Shown here: in pieces, positions 39,352 through 47,359 of the stretch | Numbering within the stretch: the stretch's first letter is position 1 | Layout: each line of letters starts with the position of its first letter | NCBI GenBank assembly: GCA_947581755.1 | Contig: CANPVN010000010.1 | Coordinates: forward strand, 1-50,295 | From: an uncultured Clostridia bacterium | GTDB taxonomy: Bacteria; Bacillota; Clostridia; Christensenellales; Pumilibacteraceae | DNA: 50,295 bases | Direction of reading: 5' to 3' | Made by a program: the position numbers and the translations under genes | The notes under the pieces: generated by a model | Told to the model about the DNA's origin: nothing | Seen by the model: the letters and a program-made list of their open reading frames with translations, nothing else | Databases searched by the model: none

Positions 39352-40365
39352 TTAGGGCATTTTGACTATTGTTTTTTTGCCCGAAACGACGCCTGTTTCT
39401 ATCTCGGCAGCCACTTCGTTGAATTCTATCTCCTTAAAGTCGATTGCGCTCGAAGAAATTCTCTTTGTGGCCAACATATTGATTGCCGTTGAAATGTGTC
39501 TCGAGCCGCCCGTTATGCCGTAAACCGACAACTGCTTGTTGATTATCGGAGAAATATCCATTCTTTGATTGTAGATAGATACTTCGTTGTCGGTAAACGC
39601 TATCTTTCCGAAACGCTTTATCAATGAGGCTGTCGCGTCGGGAGAGAGCACTCCGTCATCGAGAAAGAGCGCAGCGTCGGCAAGTTTTCCCGCCGTTATC
39701 ATGAACACCTTCTTCTCGCAGTCCGATGCAGACGTGTTGATAGAGTATGTAACTCCGAATTTCGAGGCTATGGCAAGCCTGCTCTCGTCATCGTCTGTTA
39801 TTATGGGGGTGATTTGATAGTATAACGCTATTTGAGCCGCCAAAAGTCCCAAGTCCGTCGCGCCCGTTATCAATAAAAATTGTCCCTTCTCCAAGTTAAG
39901 AGTGGATATCGCATCGAAAGCCGTCTCGATAACGTCCAACATCAACGCGTCCGTGAGTTTTATGCTCTCGGGGATCTTGTATAAATCATCGGCGGCAAAT
40001 ACCGCAAAGTCTCGCATCGTGCCGTCCTCTGTCCGCCCCAATACCAAAGTTTGGTTGCATTTGTACTCTTCACCGTTGTTGCATATCGAACAGTTGTGAC
40101 AGGGAACATAAGGAATTATCGCAACCATGTCTCCGCGTTGCAATTTCTTTACGTTCTCGCCGACCTCGGTAACCATCGCCACTGCCTCTCTTCCTATTAT
40201 CAAAGGAGTGTCTTTGCAGGATATCTTACCGCTGTATATCAACCTGTCGGTGCGGGATAAGGTAGAATATCGGATCTTTACTTTGACACAACCCGAACCT
40301 ACCGAAAGCGAAGGCAGTTCTTCGCAAACTATCTGTGAAGGCGCTTTTATTCTCCAAGCTTGCAT
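39352..40365 (-). CDS. Medium-chain dehydrogenase lacking catalytic zinc ligands
   Basis: A 337-residue protein with the zinc alcohol dehydrogenase (MDR) architecture: a GroES-like N-terminal domain and a Rossmann domain (FLLITGATDLGLLAAQIAL, about 163-181). The structural zinc lobe is intact, with Cys89, Cys92, Cys95 and Cys103 in PCHNCSICNNGEEYKC. The catalytic zinc ligands are lost: the usual C-G-T-D is S-R-T-D (Ser37) and the usual G-H-E is G-R-E (Arg59). The Rossmann glycine motif is altered too (GATDLG). It may be a zinc-free reductase or a non-catalytic protein. GAGG lies 8 nt before the ATG. Confidence 0.82.
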   Translation of the reverse strand: MQAWRIKAPSQIVCEELPSLSVGSGCVKVKIRYSTLSRTDRLIYSGKISCKDTPLIIGREAVAMVTEVGENVKKLQRGDMVAIIPYVPCHNCSICNNGEEYKCNQTLVLGRTEDGTMRDFAVFAADDLYKIPESIKLTDALMLDVIETAFDAISTLNLEKGQFLLITGATDLGLLAAQIALYYQITPIITDDDESRLAIASKFGVTYSINTSASDCEKKVFMITAGKLADAALFLDDGVLSPDATASLIKRFGKIAFTDNEVSIYNQRMDISPIINKQLSVYGITGGSRHISTAINMLATKRISSSAIDFKEIEFNEVAAEIETGVVSGKKTIVKMP

Positions 40366-40420
40366 AAATCAACCTCATTGTTTACTTTGAGAAAACGGAA
40401 TACTCCATTAACCCATATAT

Positions 40421-40449
40421 ATTATAACCTAATATTTGCAATAAATCAA
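40421..40449 (-). promoter_or_regulatory. Promoter of the dehydrogenase-like gene
   Basis: On the minus strand TTGATT (40444-40449), 17 bases, TATAAT (40421-40426), 56 bp before the start codon. Confidence 0.7.
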
Positions 40450-40482
40450 GGAATTGAGCCATAAATTTTTAACCGAAAACAG

Positions 40483-40511
40483 TTGACAAATATCCGTTCA
40501 AGTTTTATAAT
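40483..40511 (+). promoter_or_regulatory. tRNA-Arg promoter
   Basis: A perfect TTGACA (40483-40488), 17 bases, perfect TATAAT (40506-40511), 33 bp before the tRNA. Confidence 0.85.
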
Positions 40512-40543
40512 ATCCATTGCTTGAATGTAAGCCCTCTTTTTTT

Positions 40544-40620
40544 GCGCCATTAGCTCAATTGGATAGAGCGTTGGTCTACGGAACCAAAGGCTGGGGATTC
40601 GAACTCCTCATGGCGCGCCA
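40544..40620 (+). tRNA. tRNA-Arg(ACG)
   Basis: A complete cloverleaf: acceptor GCGCCAT pairs with ATGGCGC, D arm TAGCTCAATTGGATAGAGCG, anticodon arm TTGGT-CTACGGA-ACCAA with anticodon ACG (read as ICG), T loop TTCGAAC, discriminator G and encoded CCA (40618-40620). Confidence 0.95.
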
Positions 40621-40622
40621 GA

Positions 40623-40663
40623 AAAAATATAGGACACAACTTTTCGTTGTGTCCTATATTTTT
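40623..40663 (+). terminator. tRNA-Arg terminator
   Basis: Long arms AATATAGGACACAAC and GTTGTGTCCTATATT around a short loop, followed by TTTT, directly after the tRNA. Confidence 0.88.
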
Positions 40664-40902
40664 GCGCGCCAATCGTCGTTCGACGTCATTCGACGTCGAA
40701 CCTTGCCCAGACCTCAATCATAGATTGAGGTCCGCTTTGGCTAAAAAAGCAACACCGTTGCTTTTTTGCCCGTCCAAAAGGACGGGCCGCGTCGCGCCCA
40801 TGGCGCGCACCGAACAAAGGAAGATACAACAAAAAATTGTGTGTTTATTCTATATTTATGCGCGCCAATCGTCGTTCGACGTCATTCGACGTCGAACCTT
40901 GC
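40663..40902. repeat. 44-bp direct repeats and three hairpins after tRNA-Arg
   Basis: A 44-bp sequence beginning TGCGCGCCAATCGTCG is perfectly repeated at 40663-40706 and 40859-40902. CATGGCGCGC from the tRNA 3' end (40609-40618) recurs at 40799-40808, and a decayed version of the tRNA terminator follows it. This gives an imperfect tandem duplication of about 190-196 bp. Three perfect hairpins stand in a row between: 40711-40731, 40743-40767 and 40768-40787. No gene is supported between 40621 and 41005. Confidence 0.8.
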
Positions 40903-40940
40903 GACCTACCGTCGCAAAGGCGTCCTCTTTGACGTCTCGC

Positions 40941-40969
40941 TTGATTTTCATACTATATTATGTTATAAT
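40941..40969 (+). promoter_or_regulatory. Promoter of the small zinc-ribbon gene
   Basis: TTGATT (40941-40946), 17 bases, TATAAT (40964-40969). Its sequence is nearly the same as the promoter at 41270-41298. Confidence 0.75.
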
Positions 40970-41005
40970 GCAAGGACAAAGAAAAGTTTGTCTGAGGTGG
41001 AATTT

Positions 41006-41230
41006 ATGAAAGAAGTAAAAATCGAAAAATGTCCGTTTTGCGGGGGAGAAGAATTTATTGAAACAATAGTTTCTTCTTATGGCAGCGTATACCTGCATCC
41101 CGTGCCGAAAGGCGGTTTTCGCTCTGCGGCGCTTTTTGTAACGGTTTGTCGCGATTGCGGAAGCGTAGTCCGCGCATATTGTAAAACTCCCGAAAAATTA
41201 TATTCCAAAAAAGAACGAAGAGATTCTTAA
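41006..41230 (+). CDS. Small zinc-ribbon protein
   Basis: A 74-residue protein with two zinc knuckles: CPFCGG (about residues 9-14) and CRDCGS (about 48-53), the arrangement of nucleic-acid-binding zinc ribbons. The end is basic (KLYSKKERRDS). GAGGTGG lies about 7 nt before the ATG. It stands alone with its own promoter. No known partner is recognised, and function is unknown. Confidence 0.75.
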   Translation: MKEVKIEKCPFCGGEEFIETIVSSYGSVYLHPVPKGGFRSAALFVTVCRDCGSVVRAYCKTPEKLYSKKERRDS

Positions 41231-41269
41231 AATCGTTCTCTCTTTGCGCGCCGAGTCCGACGGTATCTG

Positions 41270-41298
41270 TTGATTTTCACACTCTTTTATGTTATAAT
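41270..41298 (+). promoter_or_regulatory. Promoter of the HTH fragment
   Basis: TTGATT (41270-41275), 17 bases, TATAAT (41293-41298). It shares almost all bases, including the spacer ends TTTTCA and ATGT, with the promoter 329 bp upstream. Confidence 0.7.
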
Positions 41299-41308
41299 TA
41301 AATAATAT

Positions 41309-41698
41309 TTGTTTTATTACGACAAAGATGTTTTGGAAAAAATACAAGCGGCGGTCGTTACCGACTCGCAAAACGAGCCTATAAACGACGAAGATGTCGG
41401 TGTAAATGTCGGTGTAAATGACGGAAATGTCGGTGTAAACGACGGAAATGTCGGTGTAAATGTCGGTGTAAATGACGAAGATGTCGGTGTAAAATTGTCT
41501 TTGACGGCGCGGAAGGTTTTGGAATACTTACATTCGGATAATTCCGCAGATGCCAACAAAATGGCGGAAGTCTTTGCCGTAACAAGGCGAACGGTCGAAC
41601 GGGCGCTCAAGAAACTGCGTGATAGTGGATATATCCGACGGGTAGGCTCGGATAAAGCGGGCTATTATGAGATTTTGAAGAGCGATCGAAAATCGTAG
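41309..41698 (+). CDS. HTH protein with VGVN repeats, possibly a gene remnant
   Basis: A 129-residue protein. A central low-complexity stretch of VGVNDGN/VGVNVGVN repeats (about residues 30-61), encoded by tandem GTCGGTGTAAATG units, leads to a winged helix-turn-helix: LTARKVLEYLHSDNSADANKMAEVFAVTRRTVERALKKLRDSGYIRRVGSDKAGYYEIL. This is the usual C-terminal end of AlbA_2/RecG-like DNA-binding proteins, whose large N-terminal domain is absent here. The start is a TTG at 41309, only about 4 nt after the predicted transcription start, with no ribosome binding site. It may be a truncated remnant or a small leaderless regulator. Confidence 0.55.
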   Translation: MFYYDKDVLEKIQAAVVTDSQNEPINDEDVGVNVGVNDGNVGVNDGNVGVNVGVNDEDVGVKLSLTARKVLEYLHSDNSADANKMAEVFAVTRRTVERALKKLRDSGYIRRVGSDKAGYYEILKSDRKS

Positions 41699-41809
41699 GC
41701 AAGAACAAGGCTCGTATGCGGCGGTATTCGGCTGTAAATATTTCAAGAGGAAGAGAATATTTCGGGCATACAGATAGATAGAAAAAAAGGAAACAAAGGA
41801 GAATGGGTT

Positions 41810-43564
41810 ATGGAAACCGAGGATAAGAAGAGAGAAATGCAAAGCGGCGCGGGCGGAGACGCCGACGGCGAGCGTGCCGAGGGGCTTCGAGGCGAGAACT
41901 CCGAAGCCGACGGGGGATTGACTATCGAAAGAGTTATGTCGGAGATAGACGGAATGGTCGGCGGGCGAGACTTCAAGCGATTGGCGCGGGAGCTTATCGA
42001 GGTGGCTCCGATGATTCACGTCACGGGCAATTACGGTGTTTTTGCGACACAGAGTTATCTTTTCTCGATAGGAGAGGGGTGCGGATCGACGAGTTATCTC
42101 AATCTGCTTGCCGCATTGATAAGCGTGTTGGGTTTGAGGGGAGTCAACAGCATTGCCGCGGTATCGGAGGTTGCGTTGGGACCCTACTCGAACGGGACCG
42201 AGGCGTTCAACAACGCGCTCATGCAACTTGCCGAGACAGACGGCTCCGTCGTCAAACTCATGTGCATAGACATAAGCGAATGGCTTGACAAGACCGACAG
42301 CGCGGAATTCAAGCAATTTTTGCGCGTACTCGAGAGGCTCAATCCTTATTACATATTCGTATTCAAAATACCCTTCGTCGCAAAAGACGTACTTGAAAGG
42401 ATAAAGTTCTCGTTGAACGATCTTTTGGTCGTGCGTTCGGTGTCCTTCCCGCCCTTGGGACGGAACGACGTCAAGAATTATGCCGAAAGAGAGATAGCAA
42501 AATACCGATTCAAAGTCGGCAAAGACGCTTGGGATTATTTCTTCGACAGAATATCCGAGGAAAAGAGCGACGGGAAATTCTACGGACTCGCTACCGTCAA
42601 AAAGGTCATTAACGAGTTGTTGTACAACAAAATGCTTGCAGAGTCGGGCAAGAAACGCCCTTCGCTTGTAATTTCCCGAAAAGATATGAGCGCGTTGTGC
42701 GGCGTTGTAGAGAAGTCGGAACTTTCGGGTTGGGAGCAACTCGACAGACTCGTCGGCGCGGAAGAGATAAAGAGCAAAATAAAAGAGATAGTGGAAAAGA
42801 CGGAGCGCGCAAATCAACTTGCGGCGGAGGACAGACCTTGTATTCATGTTCGTTTTGTCGGAAATTCGGGCACGGGCAAGACTACCGTGGCGAGGATATT
42901 GGCAAAGATCCTCAAAGAGAAGGGACTGCTTCGCGACGGTAATTTCTTCGAATATGTCGGAAGAGACCTTTGCGGCAAATACATAGGCGAGACCGCTCCC
43001 AAGACCTTGAGCATTTGCCGCGACGCGTACGGTTCGGTGCTGTTTATCGACGAGGCGTATTCCGTTTTCCGCAGTGACGACGACCGCGACTTCGGAAGAG
43101 AGGCTATTCAAACTCTCGTGGGAGAAATGAAGAACCATAGGACGGACTTTATGGTGATTCTGGCGGACTATGCCGACAATATGGACAGGTTGACGGGAGT
43201 GAGCGAGGACTTGAAAAAGTGTTTGACTTATACGCTGAATTTTCCCGATTTTACCCGCGAGCAACTGTACGAGATCTACGCCGCCGCGGTGAAAGAAAAG
43301 TTCGCTTACGACGACAAGATACTTCCCGCCGCGCGCGAGTATTTCGAGGGACTGTCTCGGGAATTTATTACGAGCAAAGAGTTCAGTAACGCGAGATTCG
43401 TACATAATTTATTGGAGCGCACCTGGGCAAAAGCCGCGTTGCGAGGAGAACTCGACAATTCCGATATTGTGCTGACAAAGGATGACTTCGATTGCGCGAG
43501 CAAGGAAAAGGATTTGTCTTTCGATATCCCCAAAAAGACCAAGATGGGGTTCACATTCAGATAA
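41810..43564 (+). CDS. CbbX/SpoVK-like AAA+ ATPase with N-terminal domain
   Basis: A 584-residue protein with a low-complexity charged N-terminus (about 1-35), a first domain (about 36-310) resembling a degenerate P-loop or winged region without a clear Walker A, and a C-terminal AAA+ module. The module has a helical lead QLDRLVGAEEIKSKIKEIV, Walker A FVGNSGTGKTTVARILA (about 346-362), YVGRDLCGKYIGET as pore/substrate loop, Walker B VLFIDEAYS (about 407-415), and sensor region MVILADYADNMDRL. This is the CbbX/SpoVK/EccA class, which remodels protein complexes. AAAGGAG lies 8 nt before the ATG. It heads an operon with two YbjN-like genes. Confidence 0.82.
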   Translation: METEDKKREMQSGAGGDADGERAEGLRGENSEADGGLTIERVMSEIDGMVGGRDFKRLARELIEVAPMIHVTGNYGVFATQSYLFSIGEGCGSTSYLNLLAALISVLGLRGVNSIAAVSEVALGPYSNGTEAFNNALMQLAETDGSVVKLMCIDISEWLDKTDSAEFKQFLRVLERLNPYYIFVFKIPFVAKDVLERIKFSLNDLLVVRSVSFPPLGRNDVKNYAEREIAKYRFKVGKDAWDYFFDRISEEKSDGKFYGLATVKKVINELLYNKMLAESGKKRPSLVISRKDMSALCGVVEKSELSGWEQLDRLVGAEEIKSKIKEIVEKTERANQLAAEDRPCIHVRFVGNSGTGKTTVARILAKILKEKGLLRDGNFFEYVGRDLCGKYIGETAPKTLSICRDAYGSVLFIDEAYSVFRSDDDRDFGREAIQTLVGEMKNHRTDFMVILADYADNMDRLTGVSEDLKKCLTYTLNFPDFTREQLYEIYAAAVKEKFAYDDKILPAAREYFEGLSREFITSKEFSNARFVHNLLERTWAKAALRGELDNSDIVLTKDDFDCASKEKDLSFDIPKKTKMGFTFR

Positions 43565-43582
43565 AAAAGGAGGAAATTTTTT

Positions 43583-44071
43583 ATGACGGAGCGAGAGGCT
43601 CTCGCACGGGCGGGAGAAGTTTTCGACACAATAGAAAAAGTATTGCAGGAAAGGCGTTGCGCGTGCTATATCTCAAAACCGATATTGAAGATATATTTGA
43701 CGGTACACGGCGACGATTTCGACTTTCCGATTTTGTTCAAATTCGCGATGGATTGCGGTTTATTGGCGGCGTTCGGCATGCTTCCCTTCAAAGTTCCCGA
43801 GAAAAAAAGAAAAGACTTTGCCGTCGCTGTCTGCGCGGCGAATTGGGAGCTTGCGGACGGCTGTTTTAATTTGGAACTCGAGGGCGAGGGACAAATCTAT
43901 TTCAAAACGACCGCCAATTACATCAACACAAATTTGAGCAAGGAAGTCATCGAGCATATTATAGACTTGACAGCCGCGGCGGTGAATATCTATGGCGGCA
44001 AGTTCCGCAAAGTCATCAAAACCGATATGCCCGTGGAGAGAATCCCCGATTATATCAATCCCGAATTTTAG
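43583..44071 (+). CDS. YbjN-like protein
   Basis: A 162-residue alpha/beta protein fitting the YbjN (type III secretion chaperone-like) fold. A helix EVFDTIEKVLQERRCACYIS precedes strands LKIYLTVHGDDFDFPILFKF. PFKVPEKKRKDFAVAVCAANWELADGCFNLELEGEGQIYFKTTAN (about 72-117) matches the family's P-E-x-x-R..V...N....G-x-F-x-L/D-x-x-x-G-x-I-x-F-K pattern. A C-terminal helix LSKEVIEHIIDLTAAAVNIYGGKFRKV follows. It begins 19 bp after the AAA+ gene. It is probably an adaptor or substrate-binding partner of that ATPase, by inference. Confidence 0.7.
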   Translation: MTEREALARAGEVFDTIEKVLQERRCACYISKPILKIYLTVHGDDFDFPILFKFAMDCGLLAAFGMLPFKVPEKKRKDFAVAVCAANWELADGCFNLELEGEGQIYFKTTANYINTNLSKEVIEHIIDLTAAAVNIYGGKFRKVIKTDMPVERIPDYINPEF

Positions 44072-44084
44072 GAGATAAAAAACA

Positions 44085-44627
44085 ATGAGCGAAGATAAGA
44101 AAAAGAGCCGAGATGCGGCAAGTAAAGATGCGGTGAGCAAAGAGGAGCAAGAGGAAAGGCGATTTCGTCACACCGTCAATGTGTACGAGACTCTTTGCAA
44201 AATGTTGGACGACAGCGGGATAAAATACACGACAAATAAAGAAGATTTTTCCGTACGTTTCTTTTTCGAGGGCGAGAAAAACGAACTTTTGATGGAGTTC
44301 GATATAAAGGCGGACGAAGAAAGGGAATTGTTGACTCTCACGTCGCCCGTTCCCGTGATTTTTCCCCGAGAAAAGAGGATCGAAGCGGCAACGGTAATAA
44401 CTTTTCTCAATTATTATTGGATAAGGGACGGGTTTTTCGATTATAACTCGAGGAGCGGATTGTGCGCTTTCAGAATTACCGCGCCCTATATGAATTGCGA
44501 GATTTCCAAAGATGTATGCTCTTATTTGTTTCAAGCGGCGCATTTGACTCTGTCGGAAACCAAAGAAAAATTATACAAATATTCCAAAGGTCTGCTTTCT
44601 GCGGAACAAATTTGCGTAAAGCCGTAA
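44085..44627 (+). CDS. Second YbjN-like protein
   Basis: A 180-residue paralogue-like protein with a charged N-terminal extension (about 1-25) and the same fold order: NVYETLCKMLDDSGIKYTTNKEDFSVRFFF, a strand pair, PVIFPREKRIEAATVITFLNYYWIRDGFFDYNSRSGLCAFRIT (about 86-128), then CEISKDVCSYLFQAAHLTLSETKEKLYKY. Sequence identity to the first YbjN-like protein looks low, suggesting an old duplication and perhaps a heterodimer. GGAG lies 9 nt before the ATG and 13 bp separate it from the first gene. Confidence 0.7.
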   Translation: MSEDKKKSRDAASKDAVSKEEQEERRFRHTVNVYETLCKMLDDSGIKYTTNKEDFSVRFFFEGEKNELLMEFDIKADEERELLTLTSPVPVIFPREKRIEAATVITFLNYYWIRDGFFDYNSRSGLCAFRITAPYMNCEISKDVCSYLFQAAHLTLSETKEKLYKYSKGLLSAEQICVKP

Positions 44628-44734
44628 CACGCTTTTCGCAATGATGTTACGGGGGCTTCGAAAAAGAGGGCGGAGTCCCCTAAGAACAAAATCATATCCG
44701 AAAAAAAACTGTTCAAAAGGCGGTAAAAAAACTT

Positions 44735-45505
44735 ATGTGGTACAAATATTTCCTTGCGGGTGTATTTTTGTTTTTCGTCGGCGCAATAATCGGTTGGTGC
44801 ATAGAAGTCCTTTTCCGACGCTTCTTCAGCGCAAAGAAATGGATAAATCCCGGCTTTCTGACGGGACCTTATCTTCCTCTTTACGGGTTCGGAACGGTAG
44901 GCTTGTTTGCGCTTTCGCAACTTCCCGTCAATACGGGAATGCCCGCGCTCGACGCGATACTCGTTATTCTGATAATGGGCGTTGCGATGACGCTCATAGA
45001 GTACATAGCGGGACTCATATTCATAAAGGGTATGAAGATAAGATTGTGGGACTATTCCAAACAATGGGGTAACATTCAAGGCATAATATGTCCGCTGTTT
45101 TCCTTCTTTTGGCTCGTTGTCGCGGCGGTTTTTTACTTTCTGCTTTCCGAGCCGTTGCTTGCCCTCACCGATTGGTTCGAAAACAACATTTCGTTCGCCT
45201 TCTTCGTCGGCATAGTTTTGGGCGTTTTTATAGTGGATATGGCTCATTCTTTCGACTTGTCGGCGCGAATCCGCCGCTTCGCAAAGGAACACGAAGTCGT
45301 CGTTCACTTCGAGAAACTCAAAGAGACTATCTACGATAAAGTCAAAGAAGTCGGGGACAAGCACCCCGGATTCATTCTTCCGTTCAAGCGTCTCGAAAGT
45401 CTGAAAGACCAACTGACTGCGGTCAAAGAAAAGTTCTCTTCGGCGACGGCGGCAAAATCCCGAAAATCTTCGGAAAAGGACGACAATCCCAAAGAAAACA
45501 AATAA
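44735..45505 (+). CDS. CmpB-type (PF06541) membrane protein
   Basis: A 256-residue membrane protein with about five to six helices: a first helix FLAGVFLFFVGAIIGWCIEVLFRRF, then WINPGFLTGPYLPLYGFGTV (about 36-56), EYIAGLIFIKGMKIRLWDYS (about 89-108) and GNIQGIICPLFSFFWLVVAAVFYFLL. The GW.IEV...F....W.N.GFL.GP..PLYG series is the hallmark of the putative ABC-transporter type IV (CmpB) family. The C-terminal third is a charged cytoplasmic helical tail. The ribosome binding site is weak (AAAGG, far). Function unproven. Confidence 0.82.
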   Translation: MWYKYFLAGVFLFFVGAIIGWCIEVLFRRFFSAKKWINPGFLTGPYLPLYGFGTVGLFALSQLPVNTGMPALDAILVILIMGVAMTLIEYIAGLIFIKGMKIRLWDYSKQWGNIQGIICPLFSFFWLVVAAVFYFLLSEPLLALTDWFENNISFAFFVGIVLGVFIVDMAHSFDLSARIRRFAKEHEVVVHFEKLKETIYDKVKEVGDKHPGFILPFKRLESLKDQLTAVKEKFSSATAAKSRKSSEKDDNPKENK

Positions 45506-45529
45506 GTTTTGCCCGAAAAAGGAGCCCGT

Positions 45530-47197
45530 ATGTTCAATAGGTTGTTTCAAAAGTATGCGCGCGCGATAAGCGACGCCAACGAAAGAAAAAGGTTATATAC
45601 TTTGTTTTGCGCAAGGGTCATCATGTCTTTGTTTTTTTATCTCTTGTGCGTCGCCATTATAGTCGAGGCTGTCTCTTTATCCCAAGCTATGGAGAGCGGA
45701 GAGAGCGATATGCCTTTTATCGTGTTCGGGTTGACGCTGTTTTTGTGGCTTTCGTCGGGGATAGCGGCTTTTGTATTATGGCTCGTGTTCAGAACGGATT
45801 TCCGCGCAATTCTCAACCGCGCCCCCTCGAAAGACGAGATGCCCGAGGTCGTGAATTACAGACAAAATACAGTCGAGGAAAGAAAGAGCCTCATAAAATC
45901 GCTGTGGTGGGCGATCGCTCTTCTCGTCCTCGGAATAGTCTTTTTGATAGTCGGAATAACAATCGATACGATACAAAATCCCGATGTGGACGACTTCGGT
46001 TTGTGGAGTGGGTTGGGTACGGGAGTGATGGCAGCTTGCTTATTGGTGTTTTTCTTTTCTTTTGTGATTTTCAAGACTAAACAGATTCCGCAAAAAAAGA
46101 CCGAAAACGAGGTCAAGGCGATCGACGAGGCGCAAGGACGCAAACACAGATATTCTTTGCAAGAGGACGCGAACGCTTACCTTTTCGGATATTTGTTCCC
46201 CACGCCGAAGTTATGTCGTCAAGCAGAAGAACTCAACAAAAAGAGAACGACGGCGACTTTACTTTCTATAATAATTTCGCTTATTGTTGGAATAGCGATA
46301 GACGTTCTTTTCTTTACTCCGTTGATATTCGGAAAAAATCTTTGCGGATATTGTATTCCCGTAGCGATGACGACTGTTATTATAGGCGCGATCGTCGTTG
46401 TTATAAAATACGAACTCAAAGAGATCGCTCTCGAAAAACAGCAGAAAAAAGAATTTGAAACTTATTCGGTTTATCTCAAAAATGCGGAGATTTTCGAAAA
46501 ATACCGAGCCTTTTCCAAAGGTAAGGGCAGAGTGATCGTTTATTTTATCATCGCGAGCATAGTTATTGCCTACGCTTTGGCTGCTGTTTTCCCCGATAAA
46601 ATGTGGTCGCTTGTCTCCATAGTTCCGATCTATGTCGCTATCGGACTCAATAACTTCTTTCTGTCCTCGCTCCGAAAAGAAGTGAAAATTATCGAGGACG
46701 AAATAGACAATGAGGGCAAAAACATAAAATTCCGAGTCGAAAACAAAGTCCCTTCACAAGATACGGCGACCCTTAGTTCGGACTTTTCGGGCGTTTTCGT
46801 TTCGACAACAAACGACCTCGCTCAATACCGTTTTCAATCCCCGTATTGCGTTTTGGGACTTGACAGCGACTCCAAAAAAGTGGACTCGTTGTCCCTTTTT
46901 GTCGATGAAAACAATTTGATAAATACCTCCGTATCCATGCCTCAAAACGTCTCGGATGCTTGCCTTTATCTTGCCGATGACAGAACTTATCCCGAGGACT
47001 TTGTCCGCCGCTGCGACTTTCCTTCCCGATACGCCTACGACAATCAAAACAAAATCCTCGTTTTCGGAGAACCTTGCGAGTCGGTATGCCGAATTTTCTC
47101 CAACGTTTATGTCTCTCTCGATGACAACGGAGCCTTGCAAAGCGTGTTCGTTACCGAGATCGACCTCGAAAGAATCCCCGACGACCGCAACGCTTAA
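45530..47197 (+). CDS. Polytopic membrane protein of unknown function
   Basis: A 555-residue protein with about eight hydrophobic segments in pairs (near residues 30-50, 60-85, 125-147, 165-185, 240-262, 268-292, 336-355 and 362-382) and a C-terminal soluble domain of about 170 residues. The soluble part (FRVENKVPSQDTATLSSDFSGVFVSTTNDLAQYRF ...) is beta-rich and probably cytoplasmic. No family is recognised with confidence. AAAAAGGAG lies 5 nt before the ATG at 45530, 24 bp after the CmpB-type gene, so they are likely an operon. A palindromic repeat begins one base after its stop. Confidence 0.65.
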   Translation: MFNRLFQKYARAISDANERKRLYTLFCARVIMSLFFYLLCVAIIVEAVSLSQAMESGESDMPFIVFGLTLFLWLSSGIAAFVLWLVFRTDFRAILNRAPSKDEMPEVVNYRQNTVEERKSLIKSLWWAIALLVLGIVFLIVGITIDTIQNPDVDDFGLWSGLGTGVMAACLLVFFFSFVIFKTKQIPQKKTENEVKAIDEAQGRKHRYSLQEDANAYLFGYLFPTPKLCRQAEELNKKRTTATLLSIIISLIVGIAIDVLFFTPLIFGKNLCGYCIPVAMTTVIIGAIVVVIKYELKEIALEKQQKKEFETYSVYLKNAEIFEKYRAFSKGKGRVIVYFIIASIVIAYALAAVFPDKMWSLVSIVPIYVAIGLNNFFLSSLRKEVKIIEDEIDNEGKNIKFRVENKVPSQDTATLSSDFSGVFVSTTNDLAQYRFQSPYCVLGLDSDSKKVDSLSLFVDENNLINTSVSMPQNVSDACLYLADDRTYPEDFVRRCDFPSRYAYDNQNKILVFGEPCESVCRIFSNVYVSLDDNGALQSVFVTEIDLERIPDDRNA

Positions 47198-47198
47198 A

Positions 47199-47321
47199 CG
47201 ACAGAAAAATGCGGGTTCGGAACCGAATCTGTCGCTTATAGGAATATTCCCTATAAAGTTTTGGGATTACATTCCCAAAAGTATAAAATTTTACGGAGTT
47301 TTGGTATTACATTCCCAAAAC
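47199..47321. repeat. 123-bp palindromic repeat, left copy
   Basis: Three hairpins in series: CGACAGA...TCTGTCG (with inner GGTTCGGAACC), TTTTGGGA...TTCCCAAAA, and TTTTGG...CCAAAA. A copy of the same length at 48552-48674 is about 91% identical by eye (about 11 mismatches). The last palindrome abuts the -35 box of the next gene. Confidence 0.88.
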
Positions 47322-47324
47322 TTC

Positions 47325-47353
47325 TTGACTTTTAAGAGAGAAAAAAGTATAAT
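47325..47353 (+). promoter_or_regulatory. Promoter of the third DUF4143 ATPase (leaderless)
   Basis: TTGACT (47325-47330), 17 bases, TATAAT (47348-47353). The ATG at 47360 falls at the predicted transcription start, so the transcript would have almost no leader. Confidence 0.75.
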
Positions 47354-47359
47354 GGGACT

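Noticed and set aside
41528..43405. A 625-codon open frame antisense to the AAA+ gene
   Set aside because: Shadow of the AAA+ coding sequence, with composition typical of an antisense frame and no motif.
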